Positions 12,797-25,408 are shown, numbered from the stretch's first letter. The stretch: DNA of 64,000 nucleotides from Linyphia triangularis (GCA_963978545.1 OZ021722.1:107660442-107724441), one strand, 5' to 3'. The notes: generated by a model not told the origin, from the letters alone. Program-made: numbers and translations.

Positions 12797-12937
12797 CAAA
12801 TTTAAATTTTGAATATTAAGAGCACTATGTCATTTTTATTTTTATTTATTTTTTTAATTCGTAATACTTTCAACTATGCAAATATTATAATTTTAAAGGT
12901 TTAAATAAAAAAAAAGTTTGAAAGGTACCAAGTCCCC
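12320..12937. mobile_element. TTAA-type MITE with internal poly(T) and (AT)n
   Basis: Ends GGGGACTGGTACC and, at the right, GGTACCAAGTCCCC. The right side is flanked by TTAA (12938-12941) and the left by TCAA, a one-base decay. The interior has a ~24-base T-run near 12431 and an (AT)n array of about 36 units at 12721-12793. Confidence 0.7.
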
Positions 12938-12941
12938 TTAA

Positions 12942-14080
12942 ATATATTCTCTCAACAAAAATATACTTTTCAAAAAAAAAAAAATTCACATTTAATTTGC
13001 AGTTTTGAGACTTGAAATTAACCTGAGTCTTGCAAAACTGATGAGAACAAAAGTAACATTCTCAAAGCACCGTTGCCAGACCTCGAACTTAAAATTCTTA
13101 GATAGGGAAATTTTCAATGGGGCATTTTGAACATAGTATATTTGATAAGATTTTTACCTATTGAAATATCAGTAGTACTTCAAAAACAAAGACTTCCTGC
13201 ACTTCAAACAGTATTAAAAGAAAGGCATTTGTCGAAATATAGGTGTAGGAAAAACAATAGCGTAGTATAAGAATACTACGTCTTGCAACGCTGACTGAAT
13301 CCTAGGATCCTTTTTGTCTACTAAACAAGTTTATTAGACTAAATTGAAGACAAATCGGGAAAAGTTGCCAAGCAGTTACAAAATTTAAATGAGATTGTTG
13401 GAGAAAAAGAACTTGTTGCAAAGATGATAGTTGAAAGCGATAGTATACATTGTAAGATTAAATTCAATAGTTGCAATCAAAACTTAATTTCTTGAATAAT
13501 TTTTTTTTCTAAAAATGTATTTAAAAAATGCGGTTATGTTTCCTACACAAAACAATATTTCATATCCATTCTTCATTACAGTAGCAGAAATTGAGTAGAA
13601 TTCTCTACATGAAAAGAAGAAAAAAAATACTAATTTACCTAGATTACGCAGACGATAAAATAATTAAACACTTTACTAGGATATCCATCATATTTATCAC
13701 CAAGTTGATAATTCTCAAAAATAATAATAACTTACCTTCCAATCAATCAATCAAATCAGCGAAGAGATGGTTCGTCGAGTACCCACTGAGAGTGGCTACA
13801 GGTGGAGATGCTGTCTCAACTCACGCACCCCTGACTTCCAAAAAGAGTTCCAAGGAGAAGAACAAAGAGAAAGAGAAACCTTTTCGAAATGGAACACAGG
13901 GGGGGGGGGGATCGTGCAAGGTCATGTGATCCACACCATCCTTCCCAGCAGGACTGTTTGTGATGAGTCAAAAGTTGGCAAGGGGCTTTTATGCTGCTGC
14001 ACGCAAGTTTGGTCATCAAAGAACGGGTGTGTCTGCACCCCCCGATGCACCACATAGTCTGCATATTCCCCCGTAAAAAT
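12942..14080. other. Unannotated spacer with short open frames
   Basis: Open frames at 13591-13929 and 13767-14057 are low-complexity and show no domain or exon signals I can defend. A G10 tract lies near 13902. Confidence 0.45.
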
Positions 14081-14924
14081 ATGTTTGGTTTCTATAAAAT
14101 GTCGGACACATTTTGATTTGGAATAATTCATGAAATAATGACTGTATAAATAAACTTATTGCATTTATGCATAGAATAACTCATATATTTTCATTTATAG
14201 TGACCGTTGCCATAAAAAATTTCAATTTCCCATTTGAATATCATTTCTTTTGTAAATATCGTCCGCCCTTGTTATTAATTTTATGTTTTTCTCGTTTATT
14301 TTGTAAATATCGTCTGCGCGAGTTATTATTATTGCATGTTTTTCTCTCTTGGCCACCCAGATCATCTGATAAAAAGCCACTGGACTTTTTCTTTTGAGGA
14401 TTCCTAAAGGGCATCGTTTACAAGTGTAAAGTGTCGAATGACTTAAAGGCCAGGCAATAGCCTCTGTAGGTGCCGACATGCTTGCCCGTACCTGGTTCAA
14501 AGGCGGCCCTAGGTTCATTTTTCAGGGGGGGGGGGGGCATTTTAAACTTTAAGTTCGTAAAATGTATGCACTATGTAACCTAATTATAATAAACTAACTG
14601 CTGATTAAATGCTTGATTGCAATGATAAGTGTAGAATTTTCTAAATTAGTAATTTTCATTTGATGCAGAATTAAAAAAAGTTAATTTAAGCTTGAATTGC
14701 TCTCCTGAAAAATAAGAAAAGAGTAAAACAAAGAAATTACAAAAAAATAAAAATAGTTAATAATTGTTTTACAATCACACTTCTTTACTCTTTGAAAGCC
14801 TAAAGAACAAAATCTAATTTCCTCTGCTTTGTTTTGGCAAATCTGCCTATGACACAGCTCACATCAATGTTTATGTCTCTGTGAGTATGCAACAAGCTAA
14901 GTCCTGCTAACCTTTCTTCCCCCA

Positions 14925-15005
14925 TTCTAGCTCTTAGCCCCATTCTAGCTCTTAGCCCCATTCTAGCTCTCCCCCCATTCTCTCTAGCTCTTCCCCCATT
15001 CTAGC
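14925..15005. repeat. Short tandem repeat (CCCCATTCTAGCTCTTAG-like, ~18 bp)
   Basis: Four to five imperfect copies with variable C-tract lengths. Confidence 0.8.
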
Positions 15006-15162
15006 TGAAATTGTGCTTAAAAATCTGTATTTTCACCGTTTTTTAAACTGGAAATTCTCAAAGAGTTTTGGGATATTTGAAAGGGCTAGGAAGGAAGAAG
15101 GAACCCTTCAAGGAGGGGGCCATGGCCCCCATGCCCCCCCCCTTGAAGCCGCCAATGACCTA

Positions 15163-15414
15163 GTTTCAACCTTTTTAATTGAAAATTAAAGAGTGAGGGT
15201 TACCAAATAAAAAAAATGCTCATTATTTGGCATGTTATGGCGCATTTGGCAATTGGATTTAGTTTAACTTATTAAAAGTCGATTTTTGACCAGTTTCGGC
15301 CATTTTTGCCACTGCAGACCAGTGAATTCGTAATCTACTCACTTTTCTCTAATTTCTATAAAAAATTCAGAATGATGTTCGATGGGGTCCAAAAATTGCA
15401 GTCGCCTCTCAGTC
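15163..15414. mobile_element. Half copy of foldback MITE FB-TA (right arm)
   Basis: Matches the right half of the copies ending at 22160 and 26669, from 'ttttaattgaaaattaaag' to 'gcagtcgcctctcagtc' before TA. The left arm is missing. Confidence 0.75.
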
Positions 15415-15809
15415 TAGATGGAAAGTGTCGAATGACTTAAAAGCCAAAATTACAGCCGCAATAGCCTCTGTGGATGTCGGTATGCTTGTCCATATTTAGC
15501 ACGAAATTGACTACAGTCTTGATATTCTCCTTGCGACGAACGACGCACGTGTGTGAGTACATTGACAAGGGCCATAAAACTTTGTGAGTCTATCTAACCA
15601 TTAGTGTTATCAATATAAATGTGTCTTCATTATTTTATGAATTATTCAACATTAAAACGTGTCCAACATTTTATAGACACCCTGTATGTGTGGTTTGAGA
15701 GGAAACTCCAGATTTTTCCTGCCCCGTATGCTTTATTTTTTTCGGTCACAACATCTGTAAATGCATTGCTGTACATGTATCTAGGTGTGAGAAGAAGAAT
15801 ATTAACTCT

Positions 15810-17175
15810 CTAGCTGAATACCCGTGCTGCGCTACGAAATTTTACCATTAGCATTTTAGCGATCAAAAGACATTCATGTATTCTACACTTCAGACGTTTG
15901 CTCCCATTTCGATCGCCGACAAATTGATTTATCAAAATAGGAACTTTCCTTTGTTGACATTTTAAACGAAATTTATAATTGTGAATAGTAAACTGGAATA
16001 GTTTATTGTGTTTATGTTTGCTCTTAGTTCTAAATTTCAAAGTAGTAGCTATATTGGAATTAAGTTAATTAGACATTAAGTTAATCCTCGTATAGTTTCA
16101 ATGTTGCGTCGTCTTTTCGTCCCTTAAAAATTCGTTAATCGATATTGGAATGACTTATTATTTTTAACATTTGCAAAAAAATATCAGAAAAATGACTACA
16201 TTGGAAGAGGAACATTCGGATATCCCTCGTTTGGAACATTTAACCCCTTTTCGACCCCTTAAAGTTGGTTAATCGAGAACAGAATAGCTTACTTTTTCTA
16301 TGTTTAATCTTTTTTGACATTTGTGCCAAATTTCCGAGTTGTGACCATATGGGAAATGGTACATTCGAATATTCCTCGTTTGGAACGTTTAACCCCTTTT
16401 CCACCCCTTTTCCACCCCTTGATCCACCGGAGATCGGAATAGTTTACTTTTTCTGCGTTTGTTTTTATTGATATTCACACCAGTTTTCAGAATTGTGAAA
16501 ATATGAGAAGTAGGACATTCGAATATATCGCTCGTTTGGAACGTTTAACCCCTTTTTGACCTCTTAAAGTGGGTTAATCGAGATCTGAATAGCTTACTTT
16601 TTCTATGTTTACCATTGTTGATATTTGTGCCGATTTTCAGAGTTGTGACTATGTGGGAAGTAGGATTTTCGAATGTCCCCCGTTTGGAACGTTTGACCCC
16701 TTTTCGACCCCTTAAAGTGTGTTAATCGAGATCGGAATAGTTTACTTTTTCTATTTTTACCATTGTTGATATTTGTGCCGATTTTCAGTGTTGTGACTAT
16801 GTGGGAAGTAGGATTTTCGAATGTCCCCCGTTTGGAACGTTTAACCCCTTTTCGACCCCTTAAAGTGGGTTAATCGAGATCGGAATAGTTTACTTTTTCT
16901 ATTTTTACCATTGTTGATATTTGTGCCGATTTTCAGAGTTGTGACTATGTGGGAAGTAGGATTTTCGAATGTCCCCCGTTTGGAACGTTTGACCCCTTTT
17001 CGACCCCTTAAAGTGTGTTAATCGAGATCGGAATAGTTTACTTTTTCTATTTTTACCATTGTTGATATTTGTGCCGATTTTCAGAGTTGTGACTATGTGG
17101 GAAGTGGGAGAATTAGTGATGAGTGAGTCAGTCAGTGAATCAGTAAGTGAGGGCTTTGCCTTATATATATAGAGA
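15810..17175 (-). mobile_element. Helitron 1 of a tandem pair (minus strand)
   Basis: On the minus strand the element starts TCTCTATATATATAAGGC (plus coordinate 17175) and ends GCACGGGTATTCAGCTAG (15810), the TC start and CTAG end of Helitrons. It has no coding region. Its body from about 16120 to 17110 is a ~148-bp tandem repeat of about seven units. Its 5' end abuts the 3' end of the next Helitron with no spacer. Confidence 0.82.
16120..17110. repeat. 148-bp tandem repeat inside Helitron 1
   Basis: 'gttaatcgagatcgg' recurs at 16572, 16721, 16869 and 17017, i.e. every 148 bp. Earlier units (16132-16430) are more diverged and of slightly different length. Confidence 0.92.
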
Positions 17176-19288
17176 CTAGCTGAATACCCGTGCTGCGCTA
17201 CGAAATTTTACCATTAGCATTTTAGCGATCAAAAGACATTCATGTATTCTACACTTCAGACGTTTGCTCCCATTTCGATCCCGACAAATTGATTTATCAA
17301 AATGGGAACTTTCCTTTGTTGATATTTTAAACGGAATTTATAATTGTGAATAGTAAATTGGAATACTTTATTGTGTTTATGTTTGCTCTTAGTTCTAAAT
17401 TTCAAAGTAGTAGCTGTATTGGAATTAAGTTAATTAGACATTAAGTTAATCCTCGTATAGTTTCAATGTTGCGTCGTCTTTTCATCCCTTAAAAATATCG
17501 ATATTGAAATGACTTATTTTTTAACATTTGCAAAAAAATATCAGAAAATGACTACATTGGAAGAGGAACATTCGGATATCCCTCGTTTGGAACATTTAAC
17601 CCCTTTTCGACCCCTTAAAGTTGGTTAATCGAGAACAGAATAGCTTACTTTTTCTATGTTTAATCTTTTTTGACATTTGTACCAAATTTCCGAGTTGTGA
17701 CCATATGGGAAGTGGTACATTCGAATATTCCTCGTTTGGAACGTTTAACCCCTTTTCCACCCCTTGATCCACCGGAGATCGGAATAGTTTACTTTTTCTG
17801 CGTTTGTCTTTATTGATATTCACACCAGTTTTCAGAATTATGAAAATATGAGAAGTAGGACATTCGAATATATCGCTCGTTTGGAACGTTTAACCCCTTT
17901 TTGACCTCTTAAAGTGGGTTAATCGAGATCGGAATAGCTTACTTTTTCTATGTTTACCATTGTTGATATTTGTGCCGATTTTCAGAGTTGTGACTATGTG
18001 GGAAGTAGGATTTTCGAATGTCCCCCGTTTGGAACGTTTGACCCCTTTTCGACCCCTTAAAGTGGGTTAATCGAGATCGGAATAGTTTACTTTTTCTATT
18101 TTTACCATTGTTGATATTTGTGCCGATTTTCAGAGTTGTGACTATGTGGGAAGTAGGATTTTCGAATGTCCCCCGTTTGGAACGTTTAACCCCTTTTCGA
18201 CCCCTTAAAGTGGGTTAATCGAGATCGGAATAGTTTACTTTTTCTATTTTTACCATTGTTGATATTTGTGCCGATTTTCAGAGTTGTGACTATGTGGGAA
18301 GTAGGATTTTCGAATGTCCCCCGTTTGGAACGTTTGACCCCTTTTCGACCCCTTAAAGTGGGTTAATCGAGATCGGAATAGTTTACTTTTTCTATTTTTA
18401 CCATTGTTGATATTTGTGCCGATTTTCAGAGTTGTGACTATATGGGAAGTAGGATTTTCGAATGTCCCCCGTTTGGAACGTTTGACCCCTTTTCGACCCC
18501 TTAAAGTGTGTTAATCGAGATCGGAATAGTTTACTTTTTCTATTTTTACCATTGTTGATATTTGTGCCGATTTTCAGAGTTGTGACTATGTGGGAAGTAG
18601 GATTTTCGAATGTCCCCCGTTTGGAACGTTTGACCCCTTTTCGACCCCTTAAAGTGGGTTAATCGAGATCGGAATAGTTTACTTTTTCTATTTTTACCAT
18701 TGTTGATATTTGTGCCGATTTTCAGAGTTGTGACTATGTGGGAAGTAGGATTTTCGAATGTCCCCCGTTTGGAACGTTTGACCCCTTTTCGACCCCTTAA
18801 AGTGTGTTAATCGAGATCGGAATAGTTTACTTTTTCTATTTTTACCATTGTTGATATTTGTGCCGATTTTCAGAGTTGTGACTATGTGGGAAGTAGGATT
18901 TTCGAATGTCCCCCGTTTGGAACGTTTGACCCCTTTTCGACCCCTTAAAGTGGGTTAATCGAGATCGGAATAGTTTACTTTTTCTATTTTTACCATTGTT
19001 GATATTTGTGCCGATTTTCAGAGTTGTGACTATGTGGGAAGTGGGATTTTCGAATGTCCCCCGTTTGGAACGTTTGACCCCTTTTCGACCCCTTAAAGTG
19101 TGTTAATCGAGATCGGAATAGTTTACTTTTTCTATGTTTACCATTGTTGATATTTGTGCCGATTTTCAGAGTTGTGACTATGTGGGAAGTGGGAGAATTA
19201 GTGATGAGTGAGTCAGTGAGTCAGTGAGTGAGTGAGTGAGTGAGTGAGTGAGTGAGTGAGTGAGGGCTTTGCCTTATATATATAGAGA
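17176..19288 (-). mobile_element. Helitron 2 of a tandem pair (minus strand)
   Basis: Same termini as Helitron 1: CTAG at 17176-17179 and minus-strand TCTCTATATA at 19288, with host T/A at 19289 giving the A^T insertion context. The first ~600 bases (17176-17800) are nearly identical to 15810-16420. The body holds at least eleven 148-bp units, and the last 80 bases contain a (TGAG)n run (about 19219-19264) that is short in Helitron 1. Confidence 0.82.
17500..19190. repeat. 148-bp tandem repeat inside Helitron 2
   Basis: The same unit as in Helitron 1, repeated at least eleven times. Units at the right (18067 onward) are nearly identical and differ mainly by gggttaatc versus gtgttaatc, with some regular alternation of the two forms, suggesting expansion by dimers. 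Confidence 0.92.
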
Positions 19289-19367
19289 TTACTGTAAGAG
19301 TTACTACGATCAGTGACCCATTCGCACACTGACTCACTCTGTAAGGCTGTAAGTAAAAGAATTTTAA

Positions 19368-20091
19368 GGGGGTCCAGTATGCGAAATTTCTTCAAAAATC
19401 CCAAATTTTTTTTTCTGATTTTAAAAAATAGTTCATACATTCCTGAAGAGAATGATGTTTTTATCTTATTCCTCCGGTGATTAGAACGCCACAAAATTAC
19501 CTGTGATTTAAACATCACTAATGGGCGTAACACCTTGAAGCGTCTGCTTAAAGTGCGTTTTTCGAGCACTAGTGTTTTTCACAGATGTTGCATATTCAAA
19601 TCGATATATCTCCAGAACCATTAACAATTGGCTATTCAAATTTTCGGAGCATTTAATTTATATAGTTTTAAGTATTTTGCCTTCACAGAATTTTATTTTT
19701 TCAGTTCTGTTTTAAAATATAACATTTAGCGTAAAAGATAACATAAAAAAAAAGCAAAAATTTCGATATTTTAACTTTGAGAATTTTTTTCATTTTTTTA
19801 AATTCACCTATCAAAATTCTGTGAAGACAAAATTTTCTTTATATAATTATGTATTACAGAAAGCTTTCACTTTGAAAAAAAATTATTTTTTCTTGACTTA
19901 TATCAAAATACGCAAACATCAATTATTATGGATTTTTCTTGGTTTTTAAATTTTTTTTAAATAACTAAACACAAAATTTCAAATTTTTTTTTCTCAAAGA
20001 TATATAAATAGTATCTCATACATAAAATAAATTTTTGACACAAAATTGTACATAAATAATTTTTTTTTTTTATTTTCGGTACCGGACCCCC
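19368..20091. mobile_element. TTAA-flanked MITE, 724 bp
   Basis: Starts GGGGGTCCAGTA and ends in the complementary CGGACCCCC, with intact TTAA on both sides (19364-19367 and 20092-20095). AT-rich interior without coding. Confidence 0.8.
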
Positions 20092-20095
20092 TTAA

Positions 20096-21496
20096 CCGAT
20101 CATTGTTGAAACTCTTTCCTGTTGCCAGAATTGTTTTAATCAGAATAAATAAAAGATATGCCGCATATTTTGCTGTTAGGGATGTTTTTAATACTTAAGA
20201 TTCGATCCAAACACCAAGCACATGCTGACTACAGAATCAGCGCTGTGTTAATGAAATAAAAACTAATGGCAATACATGTAAGGGATTTATATTTAAAACT
20301 TTTTTTTTATGGTCATATTATTTAGAAACCATTTGAATAAATGGACCGTAAATCGTAGGTCTAGAATAAATTTTTTTAGATAGTAAGATAATAACGAAAT
20401 AATACAAAATAAAACACTACATATAATTTTAACCCATCACTGTTGAAATTACTTTCCAGTCGCAAAAATTTGTTTTATTCAGAATAAATAAAAGATATTT
20501 GGACGTAAAAGTACAAGGAAGCTTTTATTCTTATTTCTATTACCCTATGTTTAACTTATCAGCTTTTATTCACCTTTTATTATCAGGATACCAAGCTTAA
20601 TTCAAACATGTTCAATTTAGTGATATTTAATGATTGAAGGTTGACGAGGCAATATCTTCGGAGAGCAAACCCATTTTCCGTCATCCAATCGAGCTGAATT
20701 TGGGAAAATAGACTCGTTATGGATGACATATTCAATCAAGTTCAGTCTTTTGAAAATAATGTTTTTATTTTATTGAATAGCTCACTCTCTTAGACATACA
20801 AACTTATATAGCAATGAAAAAAATATGTAATTTCAAAGGACAATTTTTTTTTTATTCGGGGCTTTCTAACTTATAATGGCAAAATACTCAACAATGTTCA
20901 TTATAAATAAAGGATTTTTAATAATCAATAATAATTACTTCATATATTTGGATTATTAAAAAGTACATGCTATTTCTATCTGACGCGATGTTAGTTTCAT
21001 CTTTTATCAGTAAAATACGAAATAATATAACTCATATATAAAAAAAGTTTTTAATATAAACCCTTTATATGCGTTGCCAATTTTTATGAGCAATTGCAAC
21101 TTCTTGAGCTTTGATCAAGTTTTCATAACGTTTGACAACTAAGAACAGAAAATCCATTCCGAACTATTTACTAATTTCGTTTTTGTCTCCAAAACTTAAT
21201 TAAATACATTGTCATCTACAACAAGTATATTTGCTAATATTCAGCTCCATTGTATGACGGAAAGTTAGTTCATTAGCTCTCCAAAGATTTTGCTTTTTCA
21301 ATCTTAATAAGGGAAGATTTCAATCATTGAATATCACCAAATTGAACATGTTTGAATTAAACTTGGTATCTGAATAATAGAACGTAAGTAAAAGTTGATA
21401 AGTCTGACTTAGTATAAGAGCAACGTATGTAAAAGTGGTCTTTGCGTGACAGTCCTAAAACTTGATAGAAAGCATTTTCACCGACAACGAGCCTAA
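20096..21496. repeat. Dispersed repeat family R-A, with an inverted arm pair
   Basis: Contains the family marker 'gaaactctttcctgttgcc' followed by 'cagaataaataaaagatat' (about 20110 and, diverged, 20440-20500). 20520-20705 ('ttatcaggataccaagctta ... caaacatgttcaatt') recurs in reverse complement at 21240-21430, giving a ~190-bp inverted arm pair about 0.9 kb apart. Related copies lie at 42509, 48866, 54100-55230, 56194 and 57266-58176. Class not recognised. Confidence 0.6.
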
Positions 21497-21498
21497 TA

Positions 21499-22160
21499 GT
21501 CCGAGAGGCGACTGCAATTTTTGGGCCCCATCGAACATCATTCTGAATTTTTTATATAAATTGGAGAAGAGTGAGTAGATTACGAATCCACTGGTCTGCC
21601 GTGGCAAAAATGGCCGAAACTGATCAAAAATCGACTTGGAATGAGTTGAACAAAAATCTGATTGCCAAATATGTCATAACTTGCCAAAAAGAGAACAAAC
21701 TTTTTCGTCTGGTAACCCAGTGCATTTTGATTTTCAATGAGAAAAAGCGCAAACGATTTCTGATCTCTGGCTTGAAAAACTTGAATCTTTGAAAAGTAAA
21801 CCAATTTGGCGACATTAGTTACCTCATCAGTGACGTAATGTTTATTGCCAACTTGGCTCCCTTTTAGTAGATGCAAGTAGACCGTCGCCAGATATCTCAA
21901 TCGTCTGCAACCTTCTTAATTGAAAATTAAAGAGTGAGGGTCACGAAATAATAAAAAAAAATTCATTCATTTGGCATATTATGGCGCATTTGGCAACTGG
22001 ATTTAGTTCAACTTATAAAAGGTCCATTTTTTACCAGTTTTTGGCCATTTTTTCCACGGCAGACCAGTGGATTCGTAATCTACTCACTTTTCTCTAATTT
22101 CTATAAAAAAAATCAGAATGATGTTCGATGGGGTCCAAAAATTGCAGTCGCCTCTCAGTC
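21499..22160. mobile_element. Foldback MITE FB-TA, copy A
   Basis: TA-flanked (21497-21498, 22161-22162), starting GTCCGAGAGGCGACTGCAA and ending TTGCAGTCGCCTCTCAGTC. The outer ~140 bp of each side are reverse complements of each other. 662 bp, Tc1/mariner-like target. Short open frames of ~100 aa inside do not resemble a transposase. Confidence 0.85.
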
Positions 22161-22162
22161 TA

Positions 22163-22690
22163 TAAGCAAAGTTTCTAAGTTTCTGTTAGATTGGATGACG
22201 CAAAGTATGTACGTATGTTTATTAGTAATCACAAAAACCAATCAAAGCGTGTGTAAAAGAGGCCTTGTAGTGACAGTGAGACCTTGTTGCGACCCCAAAA
22301 CTTTGATAGAATACAATTTCATCGACAGCAAATCTATCCGTCAAATTTTAGCTCGATTAAATTATGGCAAGTTAAGCGAATTATACTAATGTACTACGAA
22401 GCGATGATAGAAGCGTGTGTAAAAACGGCCTTTTAGTGACAGTGACATCCCCCAAAACTTGATATAATCCCAGGTAGCACAGCAGTATTGGCCAATGTCG
22501 GAAACCGGAGCTCCGGAAGATTGGCCAATCCTGGGTAATGTCGGAAAGACCAGCACCGAACGGCTAACATTTTTACAATATTGGCCAATATCGCAGTGCG
22601 GTTTTGGCCGATCTCGAGGAGCAGTTTTGGCCAATCTCGATGCGTAGTTTTGGCCAGTATTGATGTGCAATCTTGGGCAATATCGATGAG
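22163..22690. repeat. R-A family fragment and a degenerate ~22-bp repeat
   Basis: 22163-22470 carries R-A markers ('aacggccttttagtgacagt', 'aaaacttgatataat'). From about 22475, 'ttggccaatatcgatgagca'-like units repeat about nine times in degenerate form and continue beyond the hAT-like insertion at 23071. Confidence 0.6.
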
Positions 22691-22692
22691 CA

Positions 22693-23070
22693 TGGTTTAA
22701 ACCAAATGTTTTTTTGTTTTTTTTTGTGTTTTTTTTAAGAATAATTTAAAATTGTATTTTTATTTATAATTAGATTTTTTAAATTATTTAATGTTGTAAA
22801 TGACTTCTATTTTTAGCTGAAATACAATATGTTCTAATGTCTAAATAAAATATTAAAATTTAACATGATTTGAATGTCCCCATAAGTAGTAACAATTGTT
22901 TATTTACTTAGTTCAAATTACTTTCAAAATGAATATTCATTGTTATTTGAGCATAAATTATTCTTGTTTATGTCAAATTTTATTTATAAATATGTATACA
23001 TGTAATTAGAAAAGGATAAAAAAAAAAAAACTCGGTTTAAACCAAAAAAACATGGTTTTTTCCAACCCTG
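22693..23070 (-). mobile_element. hAT-like MITE with 8-bp target duplication
   Basis: The right end read on the minus strand is CAGGGTTGGAAAAAACCATG, matching the CAGGG start common in hAT elements. It is flanked by GATGAGCA on both sides (22685-22692, 23071-23078), the 8-bp duplication hAT transposases make. The left end (TGGTTTAAACC) lacks the CAGGG, so it is truncated there. Caveat: GATGAGCA is also part of the surrounding tandem repeat, so it could match by chance. Confidence 0.55.
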
Positions 23071-23078
23071 GATGAGCA

Positions 23079-24944
23079 GTTTTAGCCACTACTATGAGCA
23101 ATTTTTGGAACAGCTACTGTTTTGTCACTATATCACAGAGCAGTTTAGGGTAAATTTGCCACTCAACATATCTGAACTTTCTTTTTGGTGGAAGGAGTGG
23201 TTGCAAATGATAATTCTTAGATGCGTTTAGATTAATTTTTGAGCTGTTCAATTTTTAGTATCACATTGTTGCCCAAAAACCCTTAATAATTTGTTAAGTT
23301 ATATTTGTAAAATAATGTTTTCACCTCTCCTACCAAAAAAAAAAAAAAAACACATTTAGATAAAATGTCTGATATTCAAGGATTTAGAAAGACACATGCA
23401 ATTTTAAACTAGTAAACTGCCAGTAGAATTTAAAGTCCCTATCGGTCAATCAATACTCATTGAACTTTTTGTGCCAAGGTTTCATAAAAACAGAATGTTG
23501 AATCTTAAACTTGTGAAGTATATTTTTTATGCACGGATCAATTTCATTTATAAAGTCACTTTCCATTTTTAAAACATCATTTTTCTCCATGCATTAAGAA
23601 TCAAATAGATAGTAAATAAATCTCATTTTAATGCTTTAGTTCATTCACTTCAAATGTAATAGCTATAAAGTGAATTAAAATTGCAGACCCCTCTCCCCCC
23701 CCCCCCCCCCCCAACATAGAAAAAGTTTTCATCCAAAAATTATTTGAAAAAACATTATTATTTTAAGAAATCCACAATAATATTTACATGTATACCTCAT
23801 GTAATGAATAATTTTTTATACTTTCATTCCTATTTTAATTGCTTTTTGGTGACCGATAATTGAAACCCAATATAATTTAATTGATATTTTATGGCTTAAA
23901 AACCATGCACACTTAAATTGAAGGTCACTTTCTGCAGTGCATATATATAATAAAAACATAAATTTAATACAAGCTGTTTATTATAATACATATTTTATTT
24001 TACATATTTTATCTTCCTTTGAAGTTTCCACCTCCGTGAAGAAAACGAACCTGAAATATAAAATTGTTCATTTCTGTTTTAATTAAGATTACATTAAAAT
24101 TTAAAAATCAAATTATTGCATCAAACTTTTTCTCTTTTATTTTATCCAAGCTCTTTTTGTAATGGAACTGCAATTTGTTGTCAATAAAAGAAATCATGCA
24201 ATGCAGCATTTACTGCCGATAAAGAAAAACAGAATTGCAAAATGAAAAACAGAATTTTGCACAAAAGCATAAGATTGTTAACATTTTGTAAAATTTTTAC
24301 ATCAGAAATCATTTTCTACTAACATTTAAGAAAATTATTTTAAACTGGTATTTGAATTTCAATCGCATACATTGAGCATGTATGAATTCAATTTATATAA
24401 AGTTATATACAAATACGTTTGTACCAACCTCAACCAAGCACACAAAAAAACTATGAATTGTGAAATAAATGCTAATGCTGTTTTGTTTTTTTTATAAACT
24501 CGTTCATTTTTCCTTAGCCGTTTAAAATTTTAATAAATAATTTTTAAGAGAGAAAAATCTCTTTTAAACTGTTAAATTAACCACCAAATAAATTCAAATG
24601 AATAGTAAAAAGTGTTGTTGAAAAGTCTGAGATAAAATATAAAATACACTGTTGCACTTGAAAAGTTATAGGAACTAATTTAGAACATGGTGTTTTCCTT
24701 CTGAACTAATTTCTCAATTATAAGCATATGACAAAGGTGATTTGTTCTTAAAGAAACAGATAAATTTTTTTTTGAAAGACCAGAGATTCTCCATTGCTAA
24801 TTTTTATTTTAAAATATAAATTATTGTAACATCAAATCGAAATTGCTTGGAGCGTTTCCTAATTGATTGTCATATATTCTTACCTTGCAGAGGAAGTTTT
24901 CACGCTTTTTGGTTTACAAATAAGTTTTTGCTTGTTTCTTTATG
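23079..24944. other. AT-rich spacer
   Basis: Mostly A/T with a ~19-base C-tract at about 23694. No coding or known repeat that I can support. It could hold introns or downstream sequence of the candidate minus-strand gene at 24945-25618. Confidence 0.5.
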
Positions 24945-25082
24945 CTATTCCAAAGAAGGAGGATCGTCTTTGAAATGGGCTGGAATATTAGTATGGCTTT
25001 TCTTGGTTAGTAAATTTTCATCTTCTGAAGAATCGCCCCCAATGCTAGATATTGAACAAGGAAGCTCAGCTTTATCTTATGC
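24945..25082 (-). pseudogene. Candidate terminal exon, unknown protein, with early in-frame stop
   Basis: On the minus strand a good acceptor (TTTCTTTTAACAG) precedes 25082. In the phase set by the upstream exon (25409-25618, phase 0) the second codon is TAA, after which 43 codons are open to a TAG at 24945-24947. These read 'DKAELPCSISSIGGDSSEDE' and onward: an AE-x-x-S followed by an acidic run, as expected after a WxxYxVxV/Tyr-Ala module in this kind of arthropod protein. So either the acceptor is slightly different or this is a decayed exon. Weak evidence. Confidence 0.3.
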
Positions 25083-25408
25083 CTGTTAAAAGAAATCTAA
25101 ATAGGAAATTTATGGATATATGCTATCTCAAACTAGTTGCAAAACTTCATATACAATTTATTTATACAATTAAATATCTTACTTAGCGCTCTTATAGTAT
25201 CACTCACTAAAAAACCAATCTTCAGTTTGGGAAAATAAAATAGAACATTATTTAAATCTGTTAATAAATATCTGTTATTCATGTCCACTATTTCAAAAAT
25301 CTACACCATTAAAACTTGAATTGACAAGTAGATCAATGACTTATGAAACATTATTTGTGATACCTTTAATTATTTGTATACCCTATACAAAAATTGTAAT
25401 TTACTTAC

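Larger units (their letters stand above)
14085..15692. mobile_element. Possible DNA transposon remnant with inverted ends
   Basis: 14085-14145 ('tctataaaatgtcggacac', 'aataattcatgaaataatg') reappears in reverse complement at 15615-15692, where it ends CAGGGTGTCTATAAAATG when read on the minus strand. That resembles the end of a mariner-like element, and the 1.6-kb spacing fits the family. No transposase frame remains, and the interior holds a G-tract, a degenerate 'cattctagctctt' tandem repeat (14925-15005) and a half FB-TA MITE. The left end lacks the outer CAGGGTG. Confidence 0.35.

Noticed and set aside
13591..14064. Several 80-110 codon open frames on both strands
   Set aside because: Low complexity, overlapping on both strands, no domain or splice logic.
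23694..23712. Long C-tract as possible G-quadruplex
   Set aside because: A plain homopolymer; many C/G-tracts of variable length occur in the window and no regulatory context is visible.
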